The notes under the pieces: model-generated
The model's input: only the letters and a program-made list of their open reading frames with translations
Database searches by the model: none
What the model was told of the DNA's origin: nothing
NCBI GenBank assembly: GCA_031555735.1
Contig: JAVBUE010000033.1
Location: 1-64,000 of the forward strand
Direction: 5' to 3'
Source of the DNA: JAJDIA01 sp031555735
Lineage (GTDB): Bacteria > Bacteroidota > Bacteroidia > Bacteroidales > Tannerellaceae
DNA: 64,000 nt
Position numbers and translations under genes: made by a program
Shown: positions 47,846 through 57,317 of the stretch, one piece after another
Numbering within the stretch: position 1 is the stretch's first letter
How the letters are laid out: each line of letters begins with the position of its first letter

Positions 47846-49147
47846 ATGAAAACAGTTCAAATTCTCAGTTTTTTTGCAGCAACATCCCTTCTTTGGACAG
47901 GCTGTAGCAATGAAAACCTCGAACAGCCTGCTCATGCAGACAGTGAAAAAGCGACCTATGTACAGGTGAATGTCTCTTATCCGCAGACAGCTCTCACCCG
48001 CGCTGTCAATGATCCGACGGCAACGGCATCCGAAGTGGAACTTAACACGGTGGATGTGTTTATCTTCGATGCCACCAGCAATGCCTTGTTGAAACGTCAG
48101 CAACTGACAAGTGCTGACTTCAGCAGCATCGCACCGGGAACAGGCAATAACGACCTTTATTCGGCCACCACGCGGGTTGCCACCACCACCGGGAACAAGA
48201 AAATTTACGTAGGACTCAACCTGCCGCCTTCTTTCCCGGAAGTAACATCAGTGGGTGATTTAAAAGCCTCCTGGGGAACGGCATTGAGCCAGCTCGTGTC
48301 TGTTAATGGCATCGCGATGTTTTCGGTTGCCGAAGTAAGTAAGACCCTCGTGGAAACAACAGATCCTACCTATACAGCCAATAACGTGTTTACTGTTCCG
48401 GTGGAACGCATGGTTGCCAAAGTGGCTGTTGAAGACGGCAATTTTCCCCGTACGGTAACCAGTGGTACGGTGTCGGATCTGCATTTCGCCATCCATACGT
48501 CGAATAAAGCGATGTTCCCCTTAAAAAATGTAGTGGGCGGTATCGTGAAAGACCCCAACTGGTTGTTGGGCAGCTATGCGGCGACGGCGTTTGAAGATTT
48601 CACCGACTATATACCCATCAATGCGGCCGGTACGTCTGGTACGGGTGGAGCAACAGCAAAGCAGCTGATAGCGAAGTATGCTCCCGAAAACACCAGTGAA
48701 GCTCATTTGCAAAAGGAAACCACCTATGCTTCCATCCGCGCGGTATTCGTTCCCAACCAATTCCTCGACGACAATGGTGAGTCTAAAGGCAGCAATGTGG
48801 GAGGGGCGGCAAAGACGTTCTGGATCGTGACCCGCACAGACGGAACCCGCGGTTTCTTCGACAACCATGCGGAAGCAACTACGTATGTGACGACCAATGG
48901 CGGGAGCATCAGCGCACCCTACACGGATGGTTACTGCTACTATCAGGCATACCTCAATCCCAAAAATGGATATAATACCATCCGTAACGACTTTTACCAT
49001 GTGGTAATCACGAAGATCAGCGGTCCCGGTAAACCCGATCCGGATCCCAAAGACCCTGAGCTACCGGTGGAAACGCCTACCGATATTACCGTCAACGTAG
49101 AGATCATCGCCTGGACTTACGTGGCCGACAATTACGAACTCAATTAA
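47846..49147 (+). CDS. Mfa1-like major fimbrillin
   Basis: Probable major shaft subunit of a type V pilus, 433 residues. It has a lipoprotein signal (lipobox LLWTGC, Cys20) and a maturation site TR-A at residues 52-53, matching the arginine-specific cleavage that frees the N-terminal groove in P. gingivalis fimbrillins. The N-terminal domain (about 55-210) and C-terminal domain follow, and the chain ends in VNVEIIAWTYVADNYELN, the donor-strand tail typical of Mfa1 proteins. It is transported as a lipoprotein to the surface and polymerises after cleavage. First gene of a four-gene operon. Confidence 0.88.
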   Translation: MKTVQILSFFAATSLLWTGCSNENLEQPAHADSEKATYVQVNVSYPQTALTRAVNDPTATASEVELNTVDVFIFDATSNALLKRQQLTSADFSSIAPGTGNNDLYSATTRVATTTGNKKIYVGLNLPPSFPEVTSVGDLKASWGTALSQLVSVNGIAMFSVAEVSKTLVETTDPTYTANNVFTVPVERMVAKVAVEDGNFPRTVTSGTVSDLHFAIHTSNKAMFPLKNVVGGIVKDPNWLLGSYAATAFEDFTDYIPINAAGTSGTGGATAKQLIAKYAPENTSEAHLQKETTYASIRAVFVPNQFLDDNGESKGSNVGGAAKTFWIVTRTDGTRGFFDNHAEATTYVTTNGGSISAPYTDGYCYYQAYLNPKNGYNTIRNDFYHVVITKISGPGKPDPDPKDPELPVETPTDITVNVEIIAWTYVADNYELN

Positions 49148-49258
49148 TATAGACCAACGATGCAGGGGAGTATCCCGGATTTAACGGGAATTCCCGTATA
49201 GATAAAGGATATTCCCGGCATCATTTTGGAAGATACATAACCGTTTATTAAACAAATA

Positions 49259-50191
49259 ATGGACACTGGTAAGATATCAGGCATATCGGGCATATTGGTC
49301 CTGTGCCTGCTTTCTGTCATTTCATGCATCCGGGAAGACCTGTCCCCCTGTTCTTCAGGCTTGAACAACCTGCAATTTGTATTTACGTATGACGGTATGC
49401 GGGAAATACAATACGGCGAACTCTATCAGGCTGATATCTACGTGTTTGACCAAAACGATCGTTTTGTAGCCCGGCAGGAAATAATCAATCCCCTTTTTGG
49501 ACATATCTATACCGTCGATTTCAACCTTGAAGCTGGTGATTATAGTTTTGTGGCATGGTTTAACCGGATAGCGCCTTTTTCAACAAGCGAATTAGGTACT
49601 ACCCGATCCGCTAAGCGGGAAGCGGAACTGTTTCTGGATCTCCCGGCAGACCGGTGTGTAAATACGATCCTGCCGACACAACTTTACGGTTCGCAGGAAG
49701 TGGAAACCCATCGCGATAAAGAGCCCCCATTCATTACCATACCAATGACAGAGAATACGAACAGGATAAACCTGACAGTCAACGGACTGCACAAAACCGA
49801 TCATCTTTATACGTACAGCATTACCGATACGAACGGTAGTTATTATTTTGACAATTCATTCGCCCCCTGCGAAATGTTTCAATATACTACCACGGCACAC
49901 TTTAGTGAGGGCAATGCGCTGACAAGCTCGCTCACCGTGTTACGGTTGGCGGAAAACCGTCACCCCAAACTGGCGGTTCGCGATACGACTACCGGTGAGC
50001 TTATTTATCCACATCATCATGGGCAAATCGATGATCTGATCGAAATGATATTGACTGCTTATGCCAACGGTCCACAGGTTGATTTTCATCAGACGCATGT
50101 CTATGATATCGTTATTTCCTTCGGTGTGGATATGGCTGTCTCGATCACTGTGAATGGTTGGAAACTATCGATCGACGAACGGGAACTCTAA
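49259..50191 (+). CDS. FimB/Mfa2-family fimbrial anchor lipoprotein
   Basis: A 310-residue outer-membrane lipoprotein of the FimB/Mfa2 family. The lipobox ends at Cys23 and continues IREDLSPC, a mark of this family. It has no TR-A type cleavage site near the start, as expected for a subunit that stays lipid-anchored and limits pilus length. The two-domain transthyretin-like fold fills the rest (NLQFVFTYDG, YSFVAWFN). It lies 111 bp after the fimbrillin and 2 bp before the next gene. Confidence 0.88.
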   Translation: MDTGKISGISGILVLCLLSVISCIREDLSPCSSGLNNLQFVFTYDGMREIQYGELYQADIYVFDQNDRFVARQEIINPLFGHIYTVDFNLEAGDYSFVAWFNRIAPFSTSELGTTRSAKREAELFLDLPADRCVNTILPTQLYGSQEVETHRDKEPPFITIPMTENTNRINLTVNGLHKTDHLYTYSITDTNGSYYFDNSFAPCEMFQYTTTAHFSEGNALTSSLTVLRLAENRHPKLAVRDTTTGELIYPHHHGQIDDLIEMILTAYANGPQVDFHQTHVYDIVISFGVDMAVSITVNGWKLSIDEREL

Positions 50192-50193
50192 AA

Positions 50194-52878
50194 ATGAAAA
50201 CCATGAAGAGATGGATTGCTGTTATGCTCCCCCTCTTGCTACTGGCGCTTTCGGCTTGCGTAGAAGAGGATTTGCTGAAACATACCGACCATGTGCCCGA
50301 TGGTACGATGGTGGATCTGAATTTCTCCCTGTTGTTGCCGTCAACAAACGAGCCTCCTGTCACCCGTGCGTTGTACGATTACCATGAACAGGAGCTTGTT
50401 CGTCTGGATTTATTGGCTTTTAAAGTGGACGGTACGCAGGAAAAGTATGCCTATCATTCCAGTTATGAGAGCTTCAGATCGTATCAGGATAAGGTGCGTT
50501 TTCTATTGAAAGTACTGAAAAGCACGACTGTCAGTTATCGTTTTGTAATACTTTTTAACCTGAGTGCTACACAGGTGTCCGCTTTGGATCATATCCCTCC
50601 GGGCACTCCAAAGGCAGATGTGCTGGAAGGGATACAGGTGGAACAAGCCGGTAAATGGCCGTCGGACGGGTCAAAACTGTTCGTGCTGTGGGGGGAAAGC
50701 CAACCCGTGGTAGTTGACGATGCACGGATTGCCACAGGTATTAACGGTATAAAAATAGCCCGGATGATGGCACGTATCGATGTGGTTGTTGCCACACCTG
50801 ATGCCAAAAACGATTTCAATCTCCAATCTGTATATATATATAATGTAAACCATAAAGGACTGGTTGCTCCTTTTTCGCAACACTGGCAGCCTTCCACGAA
50901 TGTGGTAACGGCGCCGAGCCTGCCTGCCGATCCGAAAAAGGAGCTGGGTCCGCTGGTTTATACCCAGGCATCGACTGAACGTGTGGCATTCATCCGGGAG
51001 ATTTATACGTTTGAGACGCCAGCCTGCCAGGGTCAGCCGTTACAAACACCCTGCATGGTGGTTGGAGGATATTACGGAGGAGAATCCCAGTTATCATATT
51101 ACCGGCTGGACTTCCTGGCTGCTGATCGGCAAACATACCTCGACCTGTTGCGCAACCATTGCTATACGGCGAATATTACCAAGGTAGAGGGGCGGGGTTA
51201 TGATACTCCGGATGAAGCGTTCCGGGGAAATGTCCGGATGAAAGCTGAAGTGACGCCCTGGAACGGAGCTCCCCAGACAACGGTTTTCGACCGGCAATAC
51301 AAACTGTCGCTCAGCAGGGATAAAATCCAATCAGGCAAAGAAGCGTTTTCCGCAAGCATAGCGCTTACGACAGACTATGCAGGGGCAGACACCGGCCTGC
51401 CTGCCGGTATCCTTGTCGGTCCGGTTGAATATACCACCGGCGGAAGCGGATGGCTTAAGATAATGAATAATTCCGGCGACAATGGTTCGATGGTGCGGGA
51501 TATACAGGTGACCGGTACAGCCAATACCACCGGTTTCGATCGATCGGCTCAATTCACTGTGACAGCCGGTAATATGAATTATGTGGTCAAAGTGAACCAA
51601 AGCAAAGATCCTTGGCTCACCTATGCCTGGGCATCGATCTACATCCTGGATGGTGAACAGGGGCAGATCCAGGCGAGCTCGGATTTCGACTGGACGGTGG
51701 AACTCAAACCGGGTACGAATCTTCAGGGAGGACTTACCGAACTGTTGACAACCCGCGGAGGACATGCCCGATATGAGCCCGTTTATTTCAATAAGTTCAA
51801 TGATTGGGACGATATGATGGCCGGTAACCCGCAGAAAACAGCCGATACCGTGGTGTTCATCTTCAAGGATACCGAAGGGGTATGTCCTGATGTCCCTGTC
51901 AGGATATGGATGGCTTCGGGGATGATCGAAGGCGCGTCCAACTGCTATATGAAACAGCCGGGGTCGTATCCGATCCTGATTCCGGTAAGCCGGGCGAATG
52001 AGCCTGCTGTTACCGGCACGAATTCCCTGGGCCGGCAAATCGGTTTGAAGGATGAGTTGGATGCCCGCCTTATATGGACAGATGTGCAGGCCGGCCTCTC
52101 ACCCTCCGGTGCGGTGCGGTCGGTGATCCCTGCGGGGGATGGCGAGACAGGCTATTTGCTCGTACGCCCCGGCAGCATCGACGGCAACGCCGTGGTGGCG
52201 GTGACAACCGGGGGGATCATCCGTTGGAGTTGGCACATCTGGGTAACGCATTACCAGCCTATGGGTAACTGGATCGAACGCAACCTGGGTGCATTGAGTG
52301 ATGTCCCCGGTGATCTGCGTACCGGTGGCTTGCTGTATCAATGGGGACGCAAGGATCCTTTCCCCGGACTGGGAGATATCTGGTACGACGGGGATGGCCG
52401 GTTGAAGCAGCCTGCCATTGTGACCATCGATGGCCTGTATTACGAACCTGTCACGGAGATCACCAATTCGGTACGGAATCCGCTCGCCTATTTCCTGGCG
52501 GGGTATAATGCGCGGGGCAATTCCTGGGGTGGGTTTAGTACACCGGTCAAAGAGATATACGATCCTTGTCCTCCAGGGTATAAGGTGCCGGTATATACGG
52601 CGTGGGCATCCCTGTCGTCGGCCAACTTCCCCTGGGGAGGCAGCGGCCGGAGCAATGCTTCCGTCGGCGGCTTCTATCCCAAAACCGGTGCGCGGAATAA
52701 CGGTGGCGGTTTGGTACAACCCGGAAACGGCTATTACTGGAGCGCCAACTCGGATGGTGGCGATAAATCGCCCCGGTTCAGTTTTACATCGGGAGGGGTG
52801 TTCTACTCACCTACCAGCAACACATACTCCCACTGCGATGCATACGCGATCCGCTGTGTGGCCGAATATCCGCACTAA
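50194..52878 (+). CDS. Large fimbrial tip/accessory protein with Fib_succ_major-type C-terminus
   Basis: An 894-residue lipoprotein, the largest in the operon and a likely pilus-tip adhesin. Start ATG 50194 gives a lipobox signal (Cys22); the open frame upstream overlaps the anchor gene. A maturation site TR-A lies at residues 58-59. Residues about 30-360 resemble Mfa-like fimbrial subunits, 370-470 look like a BACON-type immunoglobulin-like module, and about 690-894 match the Fibrobacter succinogenes major paralogous domain (ERNLGALSDVPGD, YDPCPPGYKVP, and a terminal AIRCVAEY). Such domains have a lectin-like fold and suit binding, but the ligand is unknown. Confidence 0.78.
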   Translation: MKTMKRWIAVMLPLLLLALSACVEEDLLKHTDHVPDGTMVDLNFSLLLPSTNEPPVTRALYDYHEQELVRLDLLAFKVDGTQEKYAYHSSYESFRSYQDKVRFLLKVLKSTTVSYRFVILFNLSATQVSALDHIPPGTPKADVLEGIQVEQAGKWPSDGSKLFVLWGESQPVVVDDARIATGINGIKIARMMARIDVVVATPDAKNDFNLQSVYIYNVNHKGLVAPFSQHWQPSTNVVTAPSLPADPKKELGPLVYTQASTERVAFIREIYTFETPACQGQPLQTPCMVVGGYYGGESQLSYYRLDFLAADRQTYLDLLRNHCYTANITKVEGRGYDTPDEAFRGNVRMKAEVTPWNGAPQTTVFDRQYKLSLSRDKIQSGKEAFSASIALTTDYAGADTGLPAGILVGPVEYTTGGSGWLKIMNNSGDNGSMVRDIQVTGTANTTGFDRSAQFTVTAGNMNYVVKVNQSKDPWLTYAWASIYILDGEQGQIQASSDFDWTVELKPGTNLQGGLTELLTTRGGHARYEPVYFNKFNDWDDMMAGNPQKTADTVVFIFKDTEGVCPDVPVRIWMASGMIEGASNCYMKQPGSYPILIPVSRANEPAVTGTNSLGRQIGLKDELDARLIWTDVQAGLSPSGAVRSVIPAGDGETGYLLVRPGSIDGNAVVAVTTGGIIRWSWHIWVTHYQPMGNWIERNLGALSDVPGDLRTGGLLYQWGRKDPFPGLGDIWYDGDGRLKQPAIVTIDGLYYEPVTEITNSVRNPLAYFLAGYNARGNSWGGFSTPVKEIYDPCPPGYKVPVYTAWASLSSANFPWGGSGRSNASVGGFYPKTGARNNGGGLVQPGNGYYWSANSDGGDKSPRFSFTSGGVFYSPTSNTYSHCDAYAIRCVAEYPH

Positions 52879-52891
52879 CGAACAATACGAG

Positions 52892-54325
52892 ATGAATACA
52901 ATGAAAAAACGGAGTATTTTTTGCATACTTCTTGGGTTGGGATGGATGCAAGGCTGTGTGATCAACGACGAAGATGCCATTCCGCTACCGGACACCTCCC
53001 GGGAGGTGACCATCCGGGTGGAAATCCCCGAAGCCCAACTACCGCTCACCCGTTCGATGGACGGCGTGAAAGAGAACGATGTCCGGGAAGTGGACCTGCT
53101 CCTTTTCGATGTCGATTCTTCGGATCCCGATCAGGTGACGGAGGTTTTCCGTGAACATGCCTGTGGAACGATTGTCCGCCATTCGGCGACAGGGCAGACC
53201 TACACCGTGGAAGTAAAGGCTCCACTCACCGTTGTTGCCGGTAACCGGTTGGTCGTCGTGACGAACGCCGCGGCACAGATGGCTTCCGCCCTTCCTGCTC
53301 TTTCTGCCGGGACACCCAAGAAGACGGTGCTCGAGCGGTTGACCTATGCTTCCGGCCCCTGGGCGGCTGGCGCGTCGGACGAAACGTTCCAACCTATTCC
53401 GATGTATGGGGAAAGCGGTATCCTGACAGCCGGATCCGGTAAACGCATCGAAGGCATACAACTCCGGCGTATGGTAGCCCGGATCGATGTGGTGAACAAC
53501 GCGGAAGGCTTCACCCTGGAACGGATCTACCTGTGCCATTATACAACGGTCGGGTATATCGCTCCGGCATGGCGTGCAGGCGACGGACAGATCATGGAGG
53601 TATCTTCCGGCCTTCCCAATCTCCCCGCCGATCCCGGTAAACAGTCCGCTGCGGCGATCTATACCCCGGTGGACCAACATTCGGAAGGAGAGATCTATAC
53701 GCTCGAATCAGCTGCCGCCGACGACGCCTCCGAATCATCCCGCCGGAATGCCACCTGCCTGGTGTTGGAAGGAATGTATCAAGGCATCAAAAGCTATTAC
53801 CGGGTGGATTTTACGGTTGGAAATCCAACAGGTGGCCTTCCTGTCCGATACATGCCCCTGCTGCGCAACCATAAGTATGTGGTGGAAATAAGTACGGCCT
53901 CCGGTCGCGGATACGATTCATTTGAACAGGCGGTGGATGCTTATACCGTCCCGTCCAATCTCAAGGCGCGTATCCTTATGTACGACTGGAGCGTCATCAA
54001 AGAGGTGGCTTTCAACGGGCAATATCTGCTCGGCCTATCCCGTACCTCTTGTACCCTGCCTGCTTCGGCAACGGATACGCCCTCGGCTGCTTGCCGCATA
54101 TCCGTTTTTACCAATTACACTCCGGGGTGGGAGGTGGCAGCCATCGAAAATGAACCGGGCGGTGGTTCCGTGGATTGGCTTACGCTTAGCACGATGAGCG
54201 GAGCCGGTGGCGTGATAACGGAGTTATTTCTCTATACGGTAAAGAATGAAGGCACTTCGCGTTCAGCCAGCATTACCCTGAAGGCAGGCCGTTTGTCGCA
54301 ACAGATTTTTGTGACGCAACAATGA
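52892..54325 (+). CDS. Fimbrial minor subunit (Mfa-like) lipoprotein
   Basis: A 477-residue lipoprotein, last gene of the fimbrial operon. The lipobox ends at Cys22, and a cleavage site TR-S sits at 54-55. Its first 330 residues align by eye with the N-terminal part of the preceding tip protein (shared RMVARIDVV, LPADP, LLRNH-Y, GRGYD blocks), so the two are paralogues; this one lacks the Fib_succ_major-type domain. The C-terminal 100 residues look like an immunoglobulin-like BACON-type module. ATG 52892 follows the previous stop by 13 bp. Confidence 0.82.
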   Translation: MNTMKKRSIFCILLGLGWMQGCVINDEDAIPLPDTSREVTIRVEIPEAQLPLTRSMDGVKENDVREVDLLLFDVDSSDPDQVTEVFREHACGTIVRHSATGQTYTVEVKAPLTVVAGNRLVVVTNAAAQMASALPALSAGTPKKTVLERLTYASGPWAAGASDETFQPIPMYGESGILTAGSGKRIEGIQLRRMVARIDVVNNAEGFTLERIYLCHYTTVGYIAPAWRAGDGQIMEVSSGLPNLPADPGKQSAAAIYTPVDQHSEGEIYTLESAAADDASESSRRNATCLVLEGMYQGIKSYYRVDFTVGNPTGGLPVRYMPLLRNHKYVVEISTASGRGYDSFEQAVDAYTVPSNLKARILMYDWSVIKEVAFNGQYLLGLSRTSCTLPASATDTPSAACRISVFTNYTPGWEVAAIENEPGGGSVDWLTLSTMSGAGGVITELFLYTVKNEGTSRSASITLKAGRLSQQIFVTQQ

Positions 54326-54347
54326 CCTGTTTGTCCCTGCCAACCAG

Positions 54348-55583
54348 CTACTCAGCTGTCCGGTTTGTTGGGCTGTTTCCGGCGGACTTTTGCCCTACCC
54401 GGACAGGCACTTTGATCCAGGTCGCTTTCTTCCAAAGCCATTCCAGATAGCCTTGCTGATGCGTGCGGAGCCACCAGCGGCAAAAATGATACTGTGCCAG
54501 GAATACGCAGATGCCGATCAGGAAGCATACGGTAATGCCGGTATATCGGTATAAACCCAGTCCCCAGTTGTAAAACAGGAATGCTCCGAGCAGCGACTGC
54601 GACAGGTAGTTGGTCAGACTCATCCGTCCATACGGCGCCAACCGATGAAGGTATTGCCTGAACGTCGTCAGGTTATACACCAGTATGACCCCGGCAAACA
54701 AGATGCCCGTGAATGCAAGGTTCGCCAGGGAGGTGAGGATCAGTGTGGAAGGAAAGAGCAACGCCTCACGGCTGATGAAATCCGGTAGCATGGCTGCCAA
54801 CCCGTGGAGCGGGAAGAAGGCAACGACAGACAGGATGAATACATGGATCCAGCTTTTGATATTTTTCTCCGTAGCGGCAAACAGTTGGCAACGTCCGATC
54901 AGCATACCTGCAATAAACAGCCCCGCTGTCTGGGTGACCCTTCCGTGTAATAACATCCAGCCCATATTCGCCACATTGCCAGTCCAGATGGTGGTTTTGC
55001 ACAGTTCAAGGAAGGAGCCTTCCCGCTGGGCGTTATTGACGATCCCCCAATAAGGGGCATCCCACTGGCCGTTCATCGTGAAGTTGGGATCCATGAGTGC
55101 ATACGCCAATTCTCCCCATTCCAACGGCTGGAGCAGCAGGATCACCGCAATTGCCGTAGCTGCACGGGTGGAAAGGCGGCATACGGCGATCAGCACGTAG
55201 CCGATCAGCGCGTAGAGTACCAGTATCTCACCGGGAAACAAGGTGGAGTTGATGCAGGCGATCACCAGCAGGAGCACCAACCGCCAGGCAAACCGCCCCC
55301 GGAAATCATATCCTTTTTGCTGTTGGTTGTTGTCCTGGATGAAAAAGCTGAACCCGAACAGCAACGCGAATATGCAATAGGCTTTACCGGAAAAAGCAAA
55401 GAAGATACTGTCCCAGATCACCTTGTCTGTAAACTGTAGCAAGCCGGAGGTCTCTTCCGGAAAACTGTAGAGGCTGAACCGTTCGATAAAGTGGATCAGG
55501 GTGATTCCCATGACGGCAAAACCGCGTAATACATCGGCAATTTCGATGCGGTTTGTTTGAGTTAGTGTTGTAGTAGAGCGCAT
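54348..55583 (-). CDS. DUF418 membrane protein
   Basis: A 411-residue inner-membrane protein with about ten helices. It has the N-terminal pattern RIEIADVLRGFAVMGI and the C-terminal PYGRMSLTNYLSQS block typical of the DUF418 family (related to acyltransferase-3-like membrane proteins). The biochemical role of the family is unknown. It is a single-gene unit that converges on the fimbrial operon and starts downstream of a 15-bp perfect inverted repeat with a -7 box. Confidence 0.88.
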   Translation of the reverse strand: MRSTTTLTQTNRIEIADVLRGFAVMGITLIHFIERFSLYSFPEETSGLLQFTDKVIWDSIFFAFSGKAYCIFALLFGFSFFIQDNNQQQKGYDFRGRFAWRLVLLLVIACINSTLFPGEILVLYALIGYVLIAVCRLSTRAATAIAVILLLQPLEWGELAYALMDPNFTMNGQWDAPYWGIVNNAQREGSFLELCKTTIWTGNVANMGWMLLHGRVTQTAGLFIAGMLIGRCQLFAATEKNIKSWIHVFILSVVAFFPLHGLAAMLPDFISREALLFPSTLILTSLANLAFTGILFAGVILVYNLTTFRQYLHRLAPYGRMSLTNYLSQSLLGAFLFYNWGLGLYRYTGITVCFLIGICVFLAQYHFCRWWLRTHQQGYLEWLWKKATWIKVPVRVGQKSAGNSPTNRTAE

Positions 55584-55590
55584 AAAATTG

Positions 55591-55644
55591 AAAGTTTTAG
55601 CATACCAGCCATTTCTTTAGCGGGCAAATGTATGCTAAAACTTT
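55591..55644 (-). promoter_or_regulatory. -7 box flanked by a 15-bp perfect inverted repeat
   Basis: Positions 55591-55605 are perfectly complementary to 55630-55644, with 24 bp between. A minus-strand -7 box (CAAATGTA at 55625-55632, reading TACATTTG) overlaps the inner end of the distal arm, while the proximal arm lies just past the expected transcription start. It could be a double operator half-site or a leader hairpin. Confidence 0.65.
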
Positions 55645-55694
55645 TGTTTTTCCTACAAGAATAATGAATTAATCCACGGAAGGGAGGAAGGGTC

Positions 55695-57314
55695 TTATCC
55701 TACAGGCAGCGTCTGTTGGATGCGGTAAATGTACTGAAGGCCGGTGGAATCCAACCCGTTTTCTTCCCAAAGCTGGCGGATGGCTTCCTTGATATCTGCG
55801 ATCTTTCCCATGGGCGTGTCCTTAGGGGCGTTGATCCGGACGAGGGACACGTTTCCGTAGCCTTTCTTGTTGATATCGCTTTTCACCTGGATGGTGTTAT
55901 CGTTGTAAATAACCAGCGATGTCGTGGCTTCGGCGCCTTCATAGAAGGTGACGACCACCGGATCGCCCTTGGAAGTACTTGCGAACATATGCGGATCGCC
56001 TTCGTATATATATACCTGCAATCCTTTTGCTTTCAGGGATGCGCTGTACTGCTTAACGGTACTGACCACGATCTGCCGGATGCTGTCAACCGCCGAGACG
56101 GGTGCGTCACGGTCGTACAGGCAATAGACAAGGACTGGTTTGTTGTTGGCGTAATCAACCTGTAAGCTCTTCGCCAGTTTGTCCGGCAGTTGCTGGCGGG
56201 TGGCAAAGTCGTTGTCATACAGGATCACGGCCTTGGAGTTGACCCAGAGCGTGCGTGTGTGGTAATTCTCTTTCAGCCATTGGTAACGACTGCGTTCGGG
56301 CAGTGCGTTGATTTGGGTATTCAACTCACTGCTGATCATTTCAGCCGGAATTTGTTTGTTATCCTGCGGAATAGTTGTACTTTCGCTCGGGATAAGTTGT
56401 TCGAACTGACGGTTTACGTCCGGACGGGCAAAGGCGTACAGTGTACAGGCCGCCACCGGCAGCAGAAGCACCAGCTTCCACCGCGCCCATTTGTTGGATT
56501 TTTGAAGGCACATCATAGTGATTCTTTTTTTGAGTTTACTTTGATTAAAGCTGTTGGCAAGAGTGTAGGAGCTGGAGCCGACAGCTTTTTTTACTAATAA
56601 TAATTGATAGCTCGTCGCATCGATGCCACTGCGGAGCGCTTCGGTATCCGCCTCGTATTCATGCACGTCGCGCAGTTCGCGTTTCAACAGCCAGACGGCG
56701 GGGTTGAACCAATGCAGCAGGAGGATACATTCTACAAAGGCAAGGTCGAGCGAGTGACGCCGCCGGCAATGGGCGGCTTCGTGCGCGATAATCTCCTCGG
56801 GGTGAGCATCGTAGTCGCCCTCCGACAGGATAATGTATTTCCACCAGTTAAAAGGCGGGGTGGGTTGGGGGAGGACGATGAGCACATAGCCACCTGTACG
56901 GATCCGTGCGCCATCGCGTATCAGCCGGTAGAGGCTGGCGAACGAGCGTAGTAACCAGAACAGCATCAGGGCGCTGCCGCTAAGCCATATGGCGAGGAGG
57001 ATCCACGGGGCGAAGGGCTGTTCCGCAGGTGTTTCTGCTGGTATATGGGCGGGAAAGGATTCAACCGTGATAAGGGGAGCGGATTCTTCCGGGCTGATCA
57101 TCCGTTCCAGTTCCAGGAAAGGCTGGTGTATGATACCGGGTGTGGCCGTCTTTAGTTTCACCAGCGGGAGCAGCAGGCATACGATCATCCCCCCGATCAG
57201 CACTTTCCGGTTGAAACGGAAACAGCTTTCCCTGCTCAGCAAAGTCTTATAGCCCAGGTAGAACAGCGCCAGGCAGCACGATGATTGGATGATATAAAGC
57301 AGGAAGGCGGCCAT
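55695..57314 (-). CDS. BlaR1-like M56 membrane metallopeptidase
   Basis: A 539-residue sensor-type protease of family M56. Four membrane helices (about 5-22, 38-55, 105-125 and 278-295) surround a cytoplasmic zinc domain with HEAAH at 178-182 and the third-ligand region HEYEADTEAL. The long C-terminal extracytoplasmic part (about 300-539) lacks a penicillin-binding domain, so the signal is probably not a beta-lactam; it contains two weakly repetitive segments. It lies 3 bp after the BlaI-like repressor, and in characterised pairs the protease inactivates the repressor on sensing a signal. Confidence 0.9.
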   Translation of the reverse strand: MAAFLLYIIQSSCCLALFYLGYKTLLSRESCFRFNRKVLIGGMIVCLLLPLVKLKTATPGIIHQPFLELERMISPEESAPLITVESFPAHIPAETPAEQPFAPWILLAIWLSGSALMLFWLLRSFASLYRLIRDGARIRTGGYVLIVLPQPTPPFNWWKYIILSEGDYDAHPEEIIAHEAAHCRRRHSLDLAFVECILLLHWFNPAVWLLKRELRDVHEYEADTEALRSGIDATSYQLLLVKKAVGSSSYTLANSFNQSKLKKRITMMCLQKSNKWARWKLVLLLPVAACTLYAFARPDVNRQFEQLIPSESTTIPQDNKQIPAEMISSELNTQINALPERSRYQWLKENYHTRTLWVNSKAVILYDNDFATRQQLPDKLAKSLQVDYANNKPVLVYCLYDRDAPVSAVDSIRQIVVSTVKQYSASLKAKGLQVYIYEGDPHMFASTSKGDPVVVTFYEGAEATTSLVIYNDNTIQVKSDINKKGYGNVSLVRINAPKDTPMGKIADIKEAIRQLWEENGLDSTGLQYIYRIQQTLPVG

Positions 57315-57317
57315 GAC

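Noticed and set aside
52430..52891. Extended start for the last fimbrial gene
   Set aside because: The upstream part overlaps the tip gene in another frame and would remove the lipoprotein signal; ATG 52892 restores it.
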